Positions 44,106 through 56,614 of a DNA stretch of 64,000 nt are shown here, piece by piece. Position 1 is the first letter of the stretch, and each line of letters begins with the position of its first letter. Both the position numbers and the translations under genes were made by a program. Under the pieces are notes generated by a model. The model saw only the letters and a list, made by a program, of their open reading frames with translations, had not been told where the DNA came from and did no database searches. Origin of the DNA: Typhlomys cinereus (taxonomy: Eukaryota; Chordata; Mammalia; Rodentia; Platacanthomyidae); NCBI GenBank assembly GCA_023101885.1, contig JALPQD010000240.1:3244152-3308151 (forward strand), given 5' to 3'.

Positions 44106-46741
44106 ATGTCTGTCATTTTCTATATCTTTCCATTCTGTTAGCTTTCTTTCAGGTGTCAATCAAAAAATTCTTAGGTAGAATTTTCCACCATTGTTTAAAT
44201 AAAAAAGGAACTTAAGTCTATTAAGTAATTCCTTCCTATAGATAAGAAAACAAATAACCTGTTATCTCACCATTCTTATTCTTCAACTTGAATAGCATTT
44301 CATTTCCTGGAAATCAACAAAGCAGATTTTTTAATTAGAGCCAAAGATCTTGGAAATTTTTTTAACTTTTGCAAAAGAACCTTTATTTTGTTTTAACATG
44401 TGTGTCTCAGGGAACGAAACACAAGAAGCAAAGAACAAAGTCATCAAGTCACAAGCTCAGCTCGACATGATCTTCTAGATACTATGTGTTCATACAACAT
44501 TCCAGTAGCTAATAGCTTGTGCCATGTGTACCATGGGTTTTCACACATCATGAACATTTACAAACTCAAAACCCCAGGCAACACAAGTATTTCAATATGC
44601 ATAGGTGAGGTTAGACAAGGCAATAATATAACCAAATTCAGTTTTTCCACTTTCCAAGGATAGGTGGAATGACTGGCAGAGCATCTCACCCTAAAGACAG
44701 TACTGCCCATCGTGCTGCCCTTAAAAGACTTCATGTGTATGCACAACCGATTTGACATTCTGCTTTTACAACATGCTGGAATTACAGACCCTTTGGTGAG
44801 TCAGAAGGGGCTTTTACAGCAAGAAGGAAAAGTTACTTCATGCAATCGTTTTCCCCCAAATGATTAAATTAAGCACATTTCTCTTGGAATTGGAATTTTC
44901 TTTTTCTTTTTTTAAATAAACAATCCCAGAAATGTTTTCTCTCTAGTCTTCTTAATACTATACCACAGACAAAGAAGACATTTGACACAAACACTTTGGG
45001 AGCAGAACTTACAGTGTTTATTAGATTTTCCTTTGTTTTCTTGGTTAATCCAAATAAACATTTCCCTCCACTTTTAAAGGAAAAATGTATCTGGAGCCAA
45101 CTTACTTAGTTCTCTTTAATTCTCTCCCCCCCCCTCTCCAGTGACCACACTTCCTTTACTTTTGTGGGTCTTTTCTGCACAAGCTCTGTTCTTCATACTC
45201 AGGTTTTTTTTTTTTTTTCATTTCTTTTCAGGTAGAAGTTTCAGAGAAAGACACATTCTTCAGATTCTCCAACTGTTTATGCACAAAGACTCCTGTTACA
45301 ACTTCCAAAGCACCTGTAACTATGCCTTTCCCTATTCTGGAAAGGAAACTTTAGTTTCTAAAGTAACTTCCTTCCCTTCAAAAGTGAGGACCCCATGGAA
45401 CCATGGATGGTATGTGACTATTTCACCAAGATATCAGAGAAAAGGGTCATTTCTTGACTTACATTTCTAGTAAGTCTTAAGTCTGAGAGCTTTCTTTTAC
45501 TTGACTTCCTAGTTTTGCTCCTCACTTTTTACCTATCTATCTGGAGGCTAAAATCTTAAGTATTCTTCTATATCAGATGAAAGAAAACAAAATAAGTAAA
45601 CGCTTATGTCTAGTTGTTTGTGATCCAGATTCTACTGGATTGAAAAACCTCTTCCTGCAAAAGTAATTGAATGGGGTCAGAGTTATCCATTCAGCATTGG
45701 AAAATTAGAAAGCTGTCTCATAGGTCTAATAACTAACTGTCCTACTTACTAATTGGGTCATGTCTCCATGTCTGTACTTTCCCAAGTACAGAGAGAAAGG
45801 GCCCTCAAGTCACATTGACTGTCCTTTCACTAGAGAAGAAATTCACTTGAGCAGGTATGGTCCAAGAGTTTACAGAAGAGCTGAAAACTTCAGAACCCTG
45901 CCCATGAAGGTGATGGATGAAAATCATCTTGCACAAAGAGGAAGTCCTCAAAGCGAGGAAGGTAAACTCTCACAAGACAAACAATGGTCACATCATACAG
46001 ACTTTTTCTTGGTTCGTCCTAGCAAGATCTAACCCCCAGTCTCTTTTTCTACTTAATCAAGTCTTCTTTGCTGCCATGTTCTTTGTTCTTATAAATCTGT
46101 AGGTGTATCCCAAAGCATTGATACATTTTGAACATATTCCAAGCTGTGGATTCTATTTCTCTCATAGATGAAACTTTCCAAAGAACAGTACTGTATGGGT
46201 GAGTAGACCTTTAACTCATGGGATTTTCTGGGTTCTGCCAGCTGGAGGAAAGAGAATATATCCAGGCCATATTAGTTAATGTATTTTTTGTGATTCTAGA
46301 AATTTGCCTTTAAATAACAAAATACAGTGAATGACTAAGCCACTTTACCTAGCCAGGACTGGACTAGGATAAGGCAAATACAAACACTGTGAGATGTTTA
46401 TAACAGTAAAATTGACTAGTATTGCTTTTTTTTTTTCATGACTTTTGCTTCAGTTGTCCAACTAGAGAAACAATGGGGAAGGAGTCAGTTAAACATTCTT
46501 GCAGATGGCAAGGAAGACTAAGTTTTATAAATGGAGGGCATGTTTATGAAAAAGAGAAGAAAATACTGCAAGTTTACTTATAGAAAGAAGATTAGGTTCC
46601 CTGAAAGTATCTTTTGGGAAATAAGAATTGTCAGTTGAGATCTAAAAAGTTTGAAAAGCAGGTAAGCGAGCTGATTAGATAAAACCAGATCAAAGACCCA
46701 AAACTCAGGAGCTTTCTAGAAGGTAGAAGAGCCACCTTGAT
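44106..46741. other. Unique-looking noncoding interval of about 2.6 kb
   Basis: No repeat family or protein homology I can support. There is a C-run near 45126 and T-runs near 45206 and 46427. Open frames over 44400-45470 and 45760-46100 show no recognisable domains; at least the one at 44400 lacks an ATG. Confidence 0.5.
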
Positions 46742-47320
46742 AAAAGATTTCTTTTTTTTTTATTTCCACTCATACAAACTTAACAGGTACACTGGTCCCT
46801 TCCCTCCCTCCACCCCTCCATTCCCCTGTGCCTCCCTCCCCTCCCCCTTTCCTCTCCATCTCCCAGTGCCTCCCCCTCCCATCCCCGGAGCATCCTTTAA
46901 TGAGCATGCCAAACTCCTCTGGGTTCTCCTCTCCGATGAGGTGCAAGGACCCAGTGGCATTTCCCAGAACCGTTTCCTGTGTTCCCTTTAAGCATAGGAA
47001 CACTATCTGATAGAGCTCTATTATCCTGAGTACACAAAGAACTTAGAAAACTAAATACCAAGGAAACCAATGGCCCAATTAAAAAATGGGCCCTGGAACT
47101 TAAAAGAAACTTTACCAGGGATGAAATTAAAATGTCTAACAAATATCTTAAAAAATGTTCCACATCCTTAGCCATCAGGGAAATGCAAATCAAAACTTCC
47201 CTGAGATATCATCTCACCCCGGTCAGGATGGCAAAAATCCACAATACAAACAACACCAAATGCTGGAGAGGATGTGGAGAAAGGGGAACTCTCCTACATT
47301 GCTGGTGGGAAAAGGTTTCT
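46742..47320 (-). mobile_element. Short LINE-1 with 5' inversion
   Basis: The element is about 46753-47309 with 11-bp duplications differing at one base ('AAAAGATTTCT' at 46742-46752, 'AAAAGGTTTCT' at 47310-47320). The antisense 3' UTR end (46753 to about 47006) is joined to an inverted, sense-oriented ORF2 C-terminal piece (about 47007-47309) that stops in the zinc-knuckle region. More than 1 kb of L1 is missing at the switch. Confidence 0.85.
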
Positions 47321-47343
47321 ATTCTAGGGAATAACTTGTCTTT

Positions 47344-47662
47344 AGAAAGTATTCCCGGGCTGGAGAGGTGGCTCAGGGATTAAGCCTCCGCCTTGCAGGC
47401 GGAAGGTCCCGAGTTCGGATCCCAGATCCCACGTATAGACGCCAGACGGAAGCGGGGGCGGCCTGCGCTTCTGGTCCTGGTAGGGCGGAGCCTGTGAATC
47501 CCGGGGCAGAAGGAGGTGGAGGCGTCCATGGTGGTTCACGAATTCGTCCGTGGTTCTACACACACATACACACACACACAAACACGCGCGCGCACATACA
47601 CACAGTTGAATAAATAATAATAATTTAAAAAAAAATTAAAAAAAAAAAAAGAAAGTATTCCC
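47344..47662 (+). mobile_element. tRNA-derived SINE (copy 3) with TSD
   Basis: The element is 47357-47649 with 13-bp duplications 'AGAAAGTATTCCC' (47344-47356 and 47650-47662). It has the same Pol III boxes, an intact anticodon-like stem (TCCGC/GCGGA), a CA-rich tract and AATAAATAATAAT. Its right duplication is also the left duplication of the next L1. Confidence 0.92.
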
Positions 47663-47966
47663 ATATTCTTATTCTTATTATTTTTTCCACTCATACAAAT
47701 TTAATAGGTATCCTGGTCCCCTCCCTCCCTTCACCCCTCCCCAGACCCCCTTTCTCCCTCCCCCCTTTTCCCCTTCTTTTCCCCCCTCCCTCCCTTTCTC
47801 CCAGTGCCCCCTCTCCCCCCCATCCCTGGAGCATCCTTTAGTATGGATGTCAAACTTCCCTCTGTGTCCTCCACTCTTCTGAGGTGTAAAGACTCAGTAG
47901 CATTGCCTAGAGCCCTTTCTTGTGCTGCTCTTTAGTATAGGAACTAGAAAGTGTTCCCATATTCTT
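47650..47966 (-). mobile_element. LINE-1 3' end, antisense, with 21-bp TSD
   Basis: The element is 47671-47945, flanked by 21-bp duplications that differ at one base (47650-47670 and 47946-47966). It holds the T-side tail, the cytosine-rich complement of the guanine tract and the first part of the UTR, cut at 'TTTAGTATAGGAACT'. Confidence 0.9.
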
Positions 47967-48600
47967 TTTGGGAACAGGAATACCTCTGGATGTAACATTT
48001 CTCACAATGACCAACCAATTTTCACTGAGTCTATCCATGACTGATGAGAGTACTAAGATGCTAAGCCATAAGCTGACAACCCAGCGACAGAATTTCAATC
48101 ACAGTCCAAAGAAATCATTACCTCTTAGTTACTGTTCCCAATTCTGGATATTCAGCAGTGGATAACACATAGTCACCAAATTTTTTTCATCTTTTTCCAA
48201 TGCACCCAATTAGACTACATTTTCCAGCCTCTTTGAAACTATATGTTATATTATTTAGTTCCAGCCAACAGAAAGTGAAGAAAAGTAATCTTTCTCATTT
48301 ATAGAGTTGACCCATAAAAACTGAGATGTGTTATCACCTCTCCTTTTTTCATTAGTGAAATAAATACATATTCTTATGGGGACTCTAGAAGGCACATGCT
48401 AAAAATGGGTCTGTATGTGTCTCAAATGGCTTCATGAAATAGAACACACAGCATTACCCTATACCTTTGCCATGATTGACTAGACTTTTTGACTTTTCAA
48501 TGAAATTTTATTTTACATGGAACAGAATATACACATCATGCAAATGAGGCATCACTATCTGACTAGACTTGTGAATGGAAAGTTGTCTCATTAAACCATT
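47967..48600. other. Unrecognised noncoding sequence
   Basis: No repeat, exon or RNA gene that I can support. Confidence 0.45.
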
Positions 48601-48810
48601 GAAGCTGAGATTTTTCCCCATTTTTTTTACTTTTACAAACATTGAATATTCATCCCAGCTTCCTTTCCTCCTTCTCCTCCCTTCATTATTCCCTCCCACT
48701 CTCTCCCGCCCTTCCACTTGTATGATTCTGTGGACCCAGGGTTCACTCTGGCTTGTCAACTACTGTGGGGCCCAAGCCTCCATTGCATATCAAGTTATTT
48801 CTCTTTAGCC
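48601..48810 (-). mobile_element. Possible old LINE-1 3' end (antisense)
   Basis: T-run near 48624, then a long pyrimidine tract (48660-48720) and a diverged UTR-like segment. The layout, but little exact sequence, matches antisense L1 3' ends in this window. Confidence 0.4.
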
Positions 48811-48844
48811 ACTTCACTGACAATGTGTGCTTCTCTTCACAAGA

Positions 48845-49085
48845 TTGAGTTTTTTATTATTATTTTATTTATTACCTAGTTATACAAGCTCATTGAGTAG
48901 GTGTCTTTTCCCCCTCTTTCCCCCTACCCTCCTTCTGTCCCCATCCCACTCTCTCTCCCCTATCCCTCCCACTCTCCTCCTTTCCTCCCTCCCTCCTCTC
49001 TCTTGGTGTTTCCCACCTGCTCCCTCCCACCATCTAGCCCATCAACTTATATGGGCCCTGAAGTTTTCTCTTTCATCTCTTACTA
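48845..49085 (-). mobile_element. Old LINE-1 3' end (antisense)
   Basis: 'TAGTTATACAAGCTCATTGA' next to a T/A-rich stretch, then a pyrimidine tract of about 110 bp, matching the older antisense end at 9700-9880 ('CATACAAGCTCAATAG'). Confidence 0.65.
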
Positions 49086-50029
49086 AAGCTAAAATTATCT
49101 TAATACTAAAATCAGTAGTCTTTGTTTTCATGGATACTGCAGGAGTCTAGCAGTTGTACAATAAAGGTGCTTCCAGAATTCTATGAAACTTAAAGGGGGA
49201 AGTAAACAACTTGATCTTGGAAAATAGCAGGAGATATAACACAGAATTTACATTCAAGATGAGTTCTGAAAGAGAAAAATGATTTTCCCAAGAAGACAAT
49301 GAACAAGGATAGTAGTAACATATGCAAAGTCTTCCAAATTTGATAGCTCAAAGAAAAGTAGCAAGGTAGGAGATGTATATTAGGGATCATATAAGGCATT
49401 AATAGAAAAAAATGCCATGTCATTATTTGAATGTGTTTATATGACCCCAGGCATGAGCACATTTAGAAACATCTGGAGGTTCATGGTAGGACAGCATGAG
49501 GCAGTCTTGTTTATGACATCAATCCAAGCAAATCCATTTATGAGAAAAGCCAGAAGTCAAGAAATGAAGCCTATGACCTCAGTTCTTGTTGTCAATATGT
49601 CTGGATTCTGTGACCTCTACCCTACTCGCTTTCTCTCAGTATTCTTATGCCTCGCCACTTAAGAAGAAATTAAATGGGTGGATCTGCCCTTACCCTTCTA
49701 ATTCACAGAGGTTGCTCTTCTGGGCAACAATCCACTAGTTTTCTCTGCAGCTGTGGCCTGTGAGCACCTTCCAGGATGCAAAATCCCAGGGGCCAGGAGT
49801 CGAAGGGAAAGAGCAACCACCTGCATGTTCTGTTGTGTCTGATTAATTTCAAATGAATCTTCCAATGCTTCAGATGTTCCTGGACAGCTCTCCAACATCC
49901 TGCAATTAGCCTAAATGGATGTGCTCCATGCAGGAAGATGGAATGATGGTGACTCTGATCTGAGAGGTACAGAAGAATAAGCGAAACCATAACCTGAACT
50001 TTGAGATCACCCTAGTTCCAATGTCTTGT
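49086..50029. other. Unrecognised noncoding sequence
   Basis: Nothing assignable; short frames show no homology. Confidence 0.45.
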
Positions 50030-50155
50030 ATATCAGATGAAAAAACTGCAGTTCAGGAGGGGGTAGTGGTTTGCCTTTTGTCTGAATGAGTCAGTAGCAC
50101 AGACAGGGCCTCCAAGTCTCAATTTCCCAGCCCACTGCTCTTTCCACTATATTAA
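50030..50155 (+). repeat. MIR-like ancient SINE
   Basis: 'GATGAAAAAACTGCAGTTCA', 'GTGGTTTGCC', 'GAGTCAGTAGCA' and 'GCTCTTTCCACTATATTA' match the order of the MIR 3' part. Confidence 0.6.
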
Positions 50156-50929
50156 TCAGGCATCTAGACCAGTTGGAAGAAATATGCTGAAAGTTACTGA
50201 TTGAAGGAAATAATGAGTGGTTCCAAGGCTGGGAAGCTCAACATCCAGCCAAAATGTTACAGGCATGGATCAGTCACATGCTTTCTGTTTATAGTCTTTC
50301 CACTGGACTATGTGTGTCTGGGAATAACAGGCAGTGGAAATTTAATTTGAGCCTGTGTCTGGTCTACTTTATAAAAGAAGATGTCACCTTTATGATCCGA
50401 TTTTAAGGACCCTTAAAGAGACTCTTCTGTCCTAACAGTCTTTCCTATCAGCCTGATATTTCAGGTAAGTAATGTCTTTTTTAGAGGTTGCCTTCAAAAA
50501 AGCATTGGTAAAGAAGATACAGTACACTGTTTGCAGCCATTAAAATCTTATAAATTAGGTACGTCTTAATTTTCCAGCATTATGTCTATTTACATGGAGA
50601 AAAACAACAAATTATATAAGCCAGAACCTAAACAATAAATCATGGAATGTATGGATTTCATTTGAATTCTTCTATCCATCTAGGGAATGTGCCTCTGTGT
50701 TGGAGATTTACTGCAGTAAGAAAATAGCCCAGAGATCCAGAGGGGACCTACAGATCTCAAACTACAGGGATCTCTATGTTATACACAAGTTACTCCTGAC
50801 CACTGTGATCTCTGTGTCTCTCTGATCACACCTTTGAACTCACCAAATAACAAGCTGTCTCTTCATCTAATCCTGAACCTGAGTCCATAGTGATCACTGC
50901 AAGCCCTGTTCACTGCCATGAGTAAAATT
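50156..50929. other. Unique-looking noncoding sequence around the candidate promoter
   Basis: No repeat family recognised. It holds the TATA/splice-donor pair listed separately and no open frame of note. Confidence 0.4.
50360..50470 (+). promoter_or_regulatory. Candidate TATA promoter with short first exon and strong splice donor
   Basis: A TATAAAAG box at 50370-50377 is followed about 90 bp later by a strong donor 'TTTCAG/GTAAGT' (GT at 50465). Together they could be a promoter plus a noncoding first exon of about 65 bp (roughly 50400-50464). I found no supporting downstream exon, so this may be coincidence. Confidence 0.2.
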
Positions 50930-51140
50930 GTAGCCATTTACAAAGCTCTTTCATGCCCTGCATCTTAAAAAAACAAGTAATACAGGTAGGTCATCACATG
51001 GTCCTCATTTTACAAATAGCTTGTGACTTAAGGGACTTACACAAAGTCATGAAAGGAATAGAAGTAATTACTAAGTCAAACTGAACCTCAAATGTCCTAT
51101 CTCTAAATTCTGCTTCCTTTCTTTCTCTACACTATGTTTT
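50930..51140 (+). repeat. MIR-like ancient SINE
   Basis: 'CCTCATTTTACAAATAGCTT', 'AAGGGACTTACACAAAGTCA', then 'ACTAAGTCAAACTGAACCTC' and 'ATTCTGCTTCC' follow MIR order. Confidence 0.55.
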
Positions 51141-51264
51141 CCAACATACTCTAAAGGGAATAAATTCATTGATATTTCTGGAAGGTATAAAGAGGGATTC
51201 TTTGATCTAACAAGCATCCCCTCTTATTTCTACTTTCTTTATTATGATAGATTTTGCACCTCAG

Positions 51265-52016
51265 CATTGACCCTTCTCTCATCACGGTCTCCTACTTTTA
51301 TTCCATCTACCTTTGAATATACCCTTATAATTAGACTCTAATTTAACAGGTTTTTATCTCTGGCCAGGGGGTGACATCCAATACCCATCAGGGTGAAGCG
51401 AAGGGCATTGCAGGAGCAGCAAAACCGAAAAAAAAAATCAACAAACCATAATTCAGCACATCAGAGACTCTATATCAACCACCTGGAACTGGGCCAGGCT
51501 TATCTCTCCCCATCCTGAAGCTCAGGGAAATTTGCGGAAGAGGGGGCGGTAAGATTGTAAGAGCACAAGGATGGGAGGAGTAATGATATGCAAGATATTC
51601 CACACAAGTTAGGGCCAAAGCAATCATAATAGGACTTTGCATGACCTGCGCTATGTCCAACACATTATTGACCCCACAAAGTCTAGCATGGACTAAAGGC
51701 ACTAGGATCCTTGGAGGCTAGGGACTGACAGTCACAGTAGTGTTCCTAAGCTTAAGGGGAACACAGGAAAGGGTTCTGGGCAATGCCCCTGGGTCCTTGT
51801 ACCTCATGGGAGAGGAGGATCCAGAGGAGAGTTTGGCATGCGCATTAAAGGATGCTCTGAAGATTGGGGGGGACACGGGGGGGATGGGGGGGAGAGGAGA
51901 AGGGAGGAGAGAGCAGGGGGGTCAGGGGGAGGTGGAGGGAAGGAGGGGACCGGTGTACCTGTTAAGTTTGTATGAGCAGAAATAATAATAATAATAAAAT
52001 AAATAATAAAAAAAGA
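51265..52016 (+). mobile_element. LINE-1 3' UTR insertion
   Basis: 5'-truncated sense copy of most of the family 3' UTR ('CTCTGGCCAGGGGGTGACAT', 'GTTAGGGCCAAAGCAATCAT', guanine-rich tract 51868-51950, 'GTTAAGTTTGTATGAGCAGA', A-rich tail). I could not identify a convincing target duplication, so flank loss is possible. Confidence 0.9.
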
Positions 52017-52109
52017 AAATCTGAGAAATGATCTATATAGCCCAGTTTCTACAAAGAATACAATAAAATAACAAATGTATTTATTAGTATTACTTAAAAG
52101 GAACTCAAA

Positions 52110-52262
52110 ATTTTGGATGTGTGTACCAGGCCCCATATTAAGTATTTTGGCATGTGTCATTTTACTCTAGCTTCCAAATAATCTTAGGCTTTATGCACTA
52201 TGCTGAATTTAACTTTCTCCAATGCCAGCATCAAGGTTGTAATTTGTCCAAGTTGACACAAG
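52110..52262 (+). repeat. MIR-like ancient SINE
   Basis: 'GTGTACCAGGCCCCATATTA' with 'CATGTGTCATTTTACTCTAG', 'TATGCACTATGCTGAATTTA' and 'TAATTTGTCCAAGTTGACAC' fits MIR. Diverged. Confidence 0.5.
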
Positions 52263-53340
52263 AAACTCATGATCTACAGGATCAATAGGACCATCTGGGA
52301 CCTATTACTAAGTAAAAATAATTTGCATAATAATTTAACTTTTTGCAAACCAAAAAGTGTGTGTTACATTTTTGTATACATGTAGAAAAGTGTAAAAAGA
52401 ATGTATAAAGCTAATATTATTTATTACCTTGGTGAAATGTAATTTGCAGAGAAGGAAATTTCTATTTTTCCTTCATTCCCTGCTTTATTTTTGTTACAAT
52501 AAAAATGTATTATTTTGATGTAGAAAATATTATCACTTTTATACAATATGGGAGAAATATCTCTTTTGGTTATTAAAAATGTAGTAAAAATATTTAGAAG
52601 CATTTTCCACTCTTAAAATACTTAATCCAATACCCAAAGGTCTAATAGGAAATAACATGGCACTGTCCCACTACCAGAGCCATTCAGTGTAAATACAGGA
52701 AGAAAATCCTTTCTTCCACTGATTAGAAAGTCTGTCACAGTGGAAGCTGGGTTCTTCGGAAACTATGTTGTGGAATCAGGTCCAAAGGGCAGTGCTGACG
52801 CCAGGGGTCAGATGACAGAGAATATGGTCATCACACAGGGTGTGTAACTTCAATTGAAATATGAAGAACCTGGTTTCTTATGGGGCTCATAAACCATTTC
52901 TAAAGGCATTTCTCAAGAAAGAAATCCAAAATGTTTGGGCAGTAGCTACCACTTTAGTGTAGATATTTTCTCCAAGGTTGCTGTTTGTAAGGACAACACT
53001 TAACCACTTCAAAGTAGTTCTAGTCTCTTGATGTAAAAATACACTGGTCTGTTGATTTAAAAGAAGAAGAAAATAAAAGTGGCAGCCTCATTATATAGTC
53101 AGACCAGTTCTGTTAAGTACAATAACAACTTAGCCCTACATATTTTTACTTTTGTCAACCTTCAAGGGCTATTATTTCAAGTGTTTTGGGTGACATTTAA
53201 GCTTGCTTTGAAAGCAGAGCTCTTTCTACTGGTATTACTGCAGTTTCAGGGCACTGGGTCTGCACAGTGAAAGATGACCTCAGATAGAAAGCCCAAAGAG
53301 TACTGTGGTTACTGCCTCTACTGCTGGCCCCACAGAAGGA
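52263..53340. other. Unrecognised noncoding sequence
   Basis: AT-rich in its first half. No gene, RNA or repeat family that I can support. Confidence 0.45.
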
Positions 53341-53480
53341 GGCTACTGGTTTTGACTGTGTATTTACTATGAACCCTATATTGTGTCAAATGACAAAGTA
53401 ACAGAGTCATCAAGAGATTAAATAATTTGCCTAAAAGACGCACACAACAGTTAACATGATTTGAAGCTGAGGAATGAAAG
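53341..53480 (+). repeat. MIR-like ancient SINE
   Basis: 'GTATTTACTATGAACCCTAT', 'CAAGAGATTAAATAATTTGC' and 'ATGATTTGAAGCTGAGG' follow MIR order. Confidence 0.5.
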
Positions 53481-53504
53481 AAATCTGAATTAAAAAATTC
53501 TTTC

Positions 53505-54985
53505 TTTTTAACTTATCATTTTCCCTAAAAAAATCAGTGGTTTTCTTATACACCAAGGATGAAAAAAGTGAGAACATCCTAAGAGAAAAAATTCCATTTA
53601 TCATAGCCCCTAATAATTAAATACCTTGGTATAAATCTAACCAAAGAAGTGAGAGACCTGTACAACAAATATTTTAAAACCCTAAAGAAACATATTTCTG
53701 ATGACATCAAAAGGTCGAAAAACCTCCCATGTTCCGGGATCAATAGAATTAACATCATAAGAATAGTCATCCTACAAAGAGAAATATACAGATTCAATGC
53801 TATAATGAAATTCACTGCTAAATGGATGGAACTAAAGAAATCATACTGAGCGAAGTATCCCAAGCACAGAAAACCAGACATTGCATGGTCTCTCATAATT
53901 GGAACCTAATTCCAAGCCCTTATAATGACATACTTAAAGAAAACCTTTTTATTACACTTTACAACCATGAAGGATTTGAAATAGAAAGGTAGGAAAAAGA
54001 AGACCCAAAGAGAATGAAGACAAGTGAACAAAGTTCAATCGAGAAATAAGGCCACTCTCAAGAAAGACCTATAATTAGTGAGATATTTGATCCAATCCAT
54101 GGTCAGTCTCCTTCCTGATCACTGGTGTTTGGATTGATTTGAAGCACAGGGCCGTGTGTTCCCCATCATGGTGGGGTGGAAGGGTTGTGATTAGTTGACA
54201 GCCAGATGATGTCCTGGAGGTCCTACTTGCTACTGTGCCCCACTCCTGATCCTCCATCCCCTTCAAGCCTTTTCTTACATAAAGGCCTCTCTTTAACAGT
54301 TTCCATATTGTTGGATAGGAGAAAATCGCAACACCCAGATAAGATGCAGCCTTGTGTAATGCAAGAATATCAAAATGGGCAACAACACCGGCACCTTACA
54401 ATGATCACCTGGAACCAGGACAGCCAAATCTCTCCCCATCCCTAGGCTCAGGGAACTTTTCAAAAGAAGGGGCACTAAGACCACAAGAGCCTAAGGATGG
54501 AGAGTTGTGTTGCTGGTCTTGAGTGGTCACTCCACTCACAATAGGGCAGCCACAGCCAGGAACTCATGGCAATGGAATTGATCTCATCAGATCTCCACAG
54601 TGATGGACATATTGGCATGTCCCCGTAGACTGGCACAGATCTCAGGAAAAATAGTTCCGAGCAGTAGGATCCTTAGGGGGAAAGGGTCAGACAGAGGTAG
54701 GGGAGTATCCATATCAGTGGGCTGCCCAAGGAAGGGTCTCTCTGTCTGCCAGAGGTCTGAACCCCCATGAGAACAGATGATACACAGGGAACCCCAGGAC
54801 CCACAGAACCAAAGGACAGGAGAGTAGAAGGCTGGGTACATGTAGGGACCAGAAGGAAGGTGGGATGAGATAGAAGTGGAATGGTAGGGATGGAGGAAGG
54901 AAGGGAGAAACAAGGGAAGAAAGGAACATGTACATAAAAATGTTAATTTAATTACTAAATTTATTTTTTAAAATGACAAAAAAGA
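53505..54985 (+). mobile_element. Older LINE-1 (ORF2 fragments plus old-type 3' UTR), internally deleted
   Basis: ORF2 segment downstream of the RT core ('AAAAAATCAGTGGTTTTCTT' to 'AGATTCAATGCTATA', 53524-53804) jumps directly to the ORF2 C-terminus ('ATGAAATTCACTGCTAAATG', 53805). A 3' UTR of an older type follows, with the old-family motifs of 8800-9458 and a purine-rich end (54830-54930). More than 500 bp of ORF2 is absent. Stops interrupt what remains. Confidence 0.8.
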
Positions 54986-55799
54986 AGGCACTAGACATCA
55001 TTATTGATATCACTGTGACTGTTTTAATAAAGAGTTTTCTTTCAGTAAATAGAGACTGAGTCATGCTAGTATACCTTCTCTATGTTCCAAATTGCAAGAT
55101 GGCCAGGGAGACAACTGATGAGACAAGAATGTGCACCTAAGCCAAAAAATCCTTATGTTTACTGTAGGGCCGAGCAGCCAAAAGGGTGACATTCATTCCA
55201 GAGGTTAATGAATGTTGCTAGAGAGCCAACATTATGAGTGTGGGCTTGTAAGAATAAGCCAAGTGTATTGAGTGCTATTATGAAAAGCACAATGCAGTAG
55301 AACAGTTGTGCAAAACTCTCTCCTTTGCAGAAAAGACAAAGAATAAAAAGAAACCAGCTGCATCCTATCAGTAGCTCAATTTAAGTTGTAAAGAATGACA
55401 TACCATCTTAAGGCAAAACAAGAATGAGCACTGACTTTGGAATCCACAGGTTATGTGGGAAATATTTGATTTGCCCAAAATATCAGGAGATTTATTATTA
55501 GAGAGCTGATTAACTTGACTGGATTTACCACTGGGTACCTGCAGGTGTCATTCTACTATCTGAAAAAAGGAAAAGGACAAGTAGCCCATGTGGCCCAATT
55601 AACTTTCAAAACAGTGATTTGTAACAACAACCATTTACTGGCTCATATTTTTGCAGTTATTTAGATGGCTCTTAGGGACAGTGGGGGAAAATCCTCTGAG
55701 GTCCTGTCTTGATCAAAATTTATTCACTTGATGCATTCACCACATTCATTCTCTTGAGTTTTATAATTTGCCTTAGGGTACCAAGGTCAGTTGATGTAG
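54986..55799. other. Unrecognised noncoding sequence
   Basis: No supported feature. Confidence 0.45.
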
Positions 55800-55945
55800 T
55801 GGTGACCCCTCTTTGTTCACACTCCACTGGAAAGATGAAGTGATTTACTCAAAGGCATAAACTTAAAGGAAGCATTTGCTTTTAGTCATAAAATTGCACC
55901 CCTGGACTCATACAATCCTAAAACCGTTTTCTTCCGTTTTGTACC
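55800..55945 (+). repeat. MIR-like ancient SINE (weak)
   Basis: 'GAAAGATGAAGTGATTTACT' with 'CAAAGGCATAAA' and 'TTGCACCCCTGGACTCATAC' resembles the MIR core and 3' part. Weak. Confidence 0.35.
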
Positions 55946-56577
55946 TCACCTAGTCTCAGACTGGTGTTTCTTTTGTCCCTTACTAGCTGGGATTACCTTT
56001 GCTGGTATTCCTTTAATATTTTACTTTAGGAAACTATTTTTTCACATAATTCTTTTATTTCACTTTATTTTATTTCATTTTGGATTTTTCTCTTCACACC
56101 CTGCTTCCTAGGTTACACAAAGACTCTATTTATAATCTGTGAGTTATTTTTAATATTCCTGTTTTAAACAATTTCTTCATTTTCTAGAGGAATTGATATG
56201 AGTTGAAAATTATAGAATTCAAAGAAATTAGACAACACTCCAAATATCTATTTGATTTATTGTTGAAAAAATAGCTGCAGGATAGTTGAACTATAGTGTT
56301 ATTTCCCTATGTCTGAAGGGTTAATAAAACCATTTCATGGTTTTTCATATTTACATCTCCTGAAGTAGAATAAAACTGACTCTGTAGTGAAGCTATTTAT
56401 ATAAGCATAATATATTTTGGAAAAATGATTACTGTTTTTTAAATTGACCAGATGAGGGAAAGTCCTCTTTTCACATTGATTATAAATATTACCATATTCA
56501 TTCCACTGTTTTAAAAAGATGTGAAAAAACTATGGATATGGACATACCCCAGTTTTGTATTACTTCATATGATAAGC
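55946..56577. other. AT-rich noncoding sequence
   Basis: No supported feature. Confidence 0.45.
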
Positions 56578-56581
56578 CATA

Positions 56582-56614
<33 letters not shown>
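56578..56614 (+). repeat. (AT)n(GTAT)n microsatellite
   Basis: Alternating AT units followed by about six GTAT units, directly upstream of a B1 relic. Confidence 0.9.

Noticed and set aside
44400..45470. Possible coding exons (87 and 109 codon frames)
   Set aside because: The first opens on GTG. The second is phenylalanine-rich because of a T-run. Neither has recognisable homology or convincing splice sites.
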